Source: Streptomyces sp. 549 (GTDB lineage Bacteria; Actinomycetota; Actinomycetes; Streptomycetales; Streptomycetaceae). From it: DNA of 64,000 bases. Below, in pieces: positions 62,195-64,000 of the stretch. The stretch covers positions 1 to 64,000 of the forward strand of contig NZ_JASKMT010000008.1 of the NCBI RefSeq assembly GCF_030124175.1. The letters are read 5' to 3'. The notes under the pieces were generated by a model. That model saw nothing but the letters and a program-made list of their open reading frames with translations, was not told the origin of the DNA and did not search any database. Within the stretch, counting starts at the first letter, position 1. Each line of letters opens with the position of its first letter. Position numbers and translations under genes: made by a program.

Positions 62195-63118
62195 ATGTCC
62201 CTCTACGAGCTCTGGGACTACCTGGTCCTAGGGGTGGTGCTCGGCTGTCTGTACGCCGTCATCGCCATCGGGTACACCCTGGTCTACGGGGTGCTGCAGC
62301 TTCTCAACTTCGCGCACAGCGAGGTCTTCATGTTCGGCGGCTTCGGGGGCCTGATCGTCCTCACCGCCTGGGTCCCGGTGGCCGAACCGTCCGGGCTGCA
62401 GTCCGCCACCTACGTGGTGGTCGGCATGCTGGCCGGCGCGGCCTTCGGCGGCGCGGTGGCGTTCGGCCTGGAGAAGGTGGCCTACCGGCCGCTGCGCAGA
62501 CGCAACGCGCCACGCCTGGTCTTCCTGATCACCGCGATCGGCGCCTCGTTCTTCCTGTACAACCTCGCCGGCAAGCTGTTCGGCCGCAACTCCATCTCGA
62601 TGCCGTCCATGTACGCCAACGAGACGGTGTTCACCCTCTTCGGCGCCACGCTCAACGTCACCCAGCTGCTCATCGTCGTCTCGGCGGTGGCGATGATGGT
62701 CGGGCTCGACTACGTGGTGAACCGCACCAAGCTCGGCTCGGGCATCCGGGCGGTCGCCCAGGACCCCGAGGTCGCCTCGCTCATGGGCGTCAACATCGAC
62801 AAGGTCGTCTCGCGCACCTTCGTCATCGGCGGCCTGCTCGGCGGCGCGGCGGGCTTCCTGTTCGGCGTCAACAACAAGATCAACTACACCATGGGCTTCC
62901 TGCCCGGCATCACCGCGTTCGCCGCCGCCGTGCTCGGCGGCATCGGCAACGTGCGCGGCGCGATGCTCGGCGGCATGCTACTGGGCATCGTGGAGACGCT
63001 CACCGTCTTCGTCTGGGGTGACGACTGGCGCTACGTCGCCGGCTTCGCCGTACTGGTGCTCGTCCTGATGTTCCGCCCGACCGGCCTGCTCGGCGAGCGC
63101 GTGGGGAGGACAGCATGA
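62195..63118 (+). CDS. livH: Branched-chain amino acid ABC permease LivH
   Basis: 307 aa with about eight membrane helices. LivH family motifs: GCLYAVIAIGYTLVYGVLQL near 19-38, LNFAHSEVFMFGGFGG near 39-54, SGIRAVAQDPEVASLMGVNI near 185-204 (the ATPase-docking loop), and AAVLGGIGNVRGAMLGGMLLG near 245-265. AAGGAA lies about 9 nt before ATG62195. It overlaps the next permease by 4 bp. Confidence 0.94.
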   Translation: MSLYELWDYLVLGVVLGCLYAVIAIGYTLVYGVLQLLNFAHSEVFMFGGFGGLIVLTAWVPVAEPSGLQSATYVVVGMLAGAAFGGAVAFGLEKVAYRPLRRRNAPRLVFLITAIGASFFLYNLAGKLFGRNSISMPSMYANETVFTLFGATLNVTQLLIVVSAVAMMVGLDYVVNRTKLGSGIRAVAQDPEVASLMGVNIDKVVSRTFVIGGLLGGAAGFLFGVNNKINYTMGFLPGITAFAAAVLGGIGNVRGAMLGGMLLGIVETLTVFVWGDDWRYVAGFAVLVLVLMFRPTGLLGERVGRTA

Positions 63119-64000
63119 GCACGGACTCCGCAGTGAGCAGCCGCAAGGCGGCACAGTTGCGCACGGTGCGCTGGTACCACCAGCCGCGCTGGCGCCGACT
63201 CGGCGCGATGGCGGCACTGGCCCTGCTGATGACGCTCGTCACCGGCGAGCAGGGCACCCACCGCGACCTCTTCTACGCCACGAAGGAGAACCTCACCGGT
63301 CCCGAGCTGTGGATCTGGCTCGCCCTCGGTGTGGCGGTCTGGGCGGGACGCGAGTTCCTCACCCCGCAGACCGCGGCGGCCTGGAGGCGCTCGCGGGAGG
63401 TCGCCGGCGGCCCCGTCGCGAAGGTGCGCGGACTGCTGCAGTCCGACCAGCGCCTGCGCTGGCTGATGCTGCTCGGCTTCCTCGCCCTCGCCGCTTTCCT
63501 GCCGCTGGCCTTCGAGCGGTACTGGCAGACGGTCCTCGTCGACCAGATCGCCATCTACCTGCTGCTGGCCATCGGTCTCAACGTGGTCATCGGCTGGGCC
63601 GGCATGCTGGACCTCGGCTTCATCGCGTTCTTCGCGATCGGCGCCTACAGCGCGGCCTTCTGGACCGGCGCGCTGCCGGTGGCCCCGCCGGTGCAGCTCA
63701 ACAACTTCCTGGTCATCCCCGTCGCGGTGCTCACCTGCCTGGTCGCAGGTGTACTGCTGGGGGCGCCGACCCTGCGGTTGCGCGGCGACTACCTGGCGAT
63801 CGTCACCCTCGGCTTCCACGAGATCGTCTACCTGCTGGCGAAGAACCTCAACAACTTCACCGGCGGCACGAGCGGCGTCAAGGTCGAGCGCTTCCACCTC
63901 GACCTGGGCTTCTGGAGCTACCAGTGGCGGCTCGACCCGATGCCGTACTACTGGCTGCTGCTGGTCATCCTGACCGTCGTCGTCTTCCTCTTCCTGCGCC
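63115..64000 (+). CDS. livM: Branched-chain amino acid ABC permease LivM (partial, runs off the window)
   Basis: The frame opens at ATG63115 overlapping the livH stop (ATGA) and has no stop before 64000, so about 295 residues are visible. A roughly 110-residue N-terminal part with two hydrophobic helices (LGAMAALALLMTLVTG; LWIWLALGVAVWAG) precedes the LivM core: IAIYLLLAIGLNVVIGWAGM, DLGFIAFFAIGAYSAAF, LGAPTLRLRGDYLAIVTLGF, and FHEIVYLLAKNLNNFTGG. Two ATPase genes are expected beyond the window. Confidence 0.93.
   Translation, partial: MSTDSAVSSRKAAQLRTVRWYHQPRWRRLGAMAALALLMTLVTGEQGTHRDLFYATKENLTGPELWIWLALGVAVWAGREFLTPQTAAAWRRSREVAGGPVAKVRGLLQSDQRLRWLMLLGFLALAAFLPLAFERYWQTVLVDQIAIYLLLAIGLNVVIGWAGMLDLGFIAFFAIGAYSAAFWTGALPVAPPVQLNNFLVIPVAVLTCLVAGVLLGAPTLRLRGDYLAIVTLGFHEIVYLLAKNLNNFTGGTSGVKVERFHLDLGFWSYQWRLDPMPYYWLLLVILTVVVFLFLR

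Overview
The window is one contiguous piece of a high-GC actinomycete chromosome, almost certainly Streptomyces or a close relative. The reasons are the very high GC with G/C-biased third codon positions, frequent GTG starts, 4-bp ATGA/GTGA overlaps between operon partners, many apparently leaderless promoters, and a gene order (dnaE - his genes with bifunctional priA - trp genes with trpM - lgt - gltBD - pyk - ANTAR regulator - branched-chain amino acid transporter) that I recall from the core of Streptomyces chromosomes. I see no insertion sequence, integrase, CRISPR array, rRNA or complete prophage.

Region by region. 1-822 is a small decayed accessory patch: a 5'-incomplete SUKH-3 immunity-type gene of atypical composition with an in-frame TTA codon, then a GntR-regulator remnant. 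823-11.9 kb: dnaE (replicative polymerase alpha), a 53-aa protein, a NYN-domain protein, a DrrAB-like ABC exporter, a four-helix membrane protein, YbaK, a LON-domain protein and a large membrane-anchored repeat protein. 12.0-17.9 kb: the histidine operon hisD-hisC-hisB-(51-aa membrane protein)-hisH-priA-RidA-hisF. 17.9-19.5 kb: two minus-strand genes. 19.9-26.9 kb: hisI and the tryptophan genes trpE, three small membrane proteins, trpC, trpM, trpB, trpA. PriA is the metabolic hinge, since it serves both His and Trp synthesis and no trpF is present. 27.0-33.0 kb (minus): two sodium/solute symporters of the acetate/pyruvate type, each with a small DUF485-like partner, flanking a LytS/LytTR two-component system. 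33.3-36.3 kb: a DsbA-like membrane protein, lgt and a VIT-family transporter. 36.6-42.7 kb: gltBD, glutamate synthase, preceded by motifs resembling GlnR boxes.

42.9-50.6 kb is more accessory: a lipoprotein, a three-gene sugar ABC importer without its ATPase, a small kinase, an HExxH protein with a zinc ribbon, catalase, and a small acidic protein. 51-57.9 kb: chorismate mutase (feeding aromatic amino acids), aminopeptidase N, an isolated decarboxylase/N-hydroxylase pair of siderophore type, and a SIMPL-domain protein. 58.0-64.0 kb: pyruvate kinase, tRNA-Leu(CAA), the ANTAR regulator, and the start of a branched-chain amino acid ABC importer that runs off the window.

The strongest signals that ordinary annotation would miss are: three 5-bp elements spaced exactly 6 bp apart upstream of gltB that fit the GlnR pattern; a perfect 30-bp palindrome in the catalase 5' region; near-perfect palindromes in front of both ABC importers; a row of three hairpins between the symporter operon and the two-component system; and a repeated [T/C/G]AnnnT element 6-8 nt before the start codon of at least 14 genes, implying leaderless transcripts. 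No clearly new multi-gene system is evident. The most system-like candidates are the orphan amine decarboxylase/N-hydroxylase pair and the LytS/LytTR-symporter cluster.
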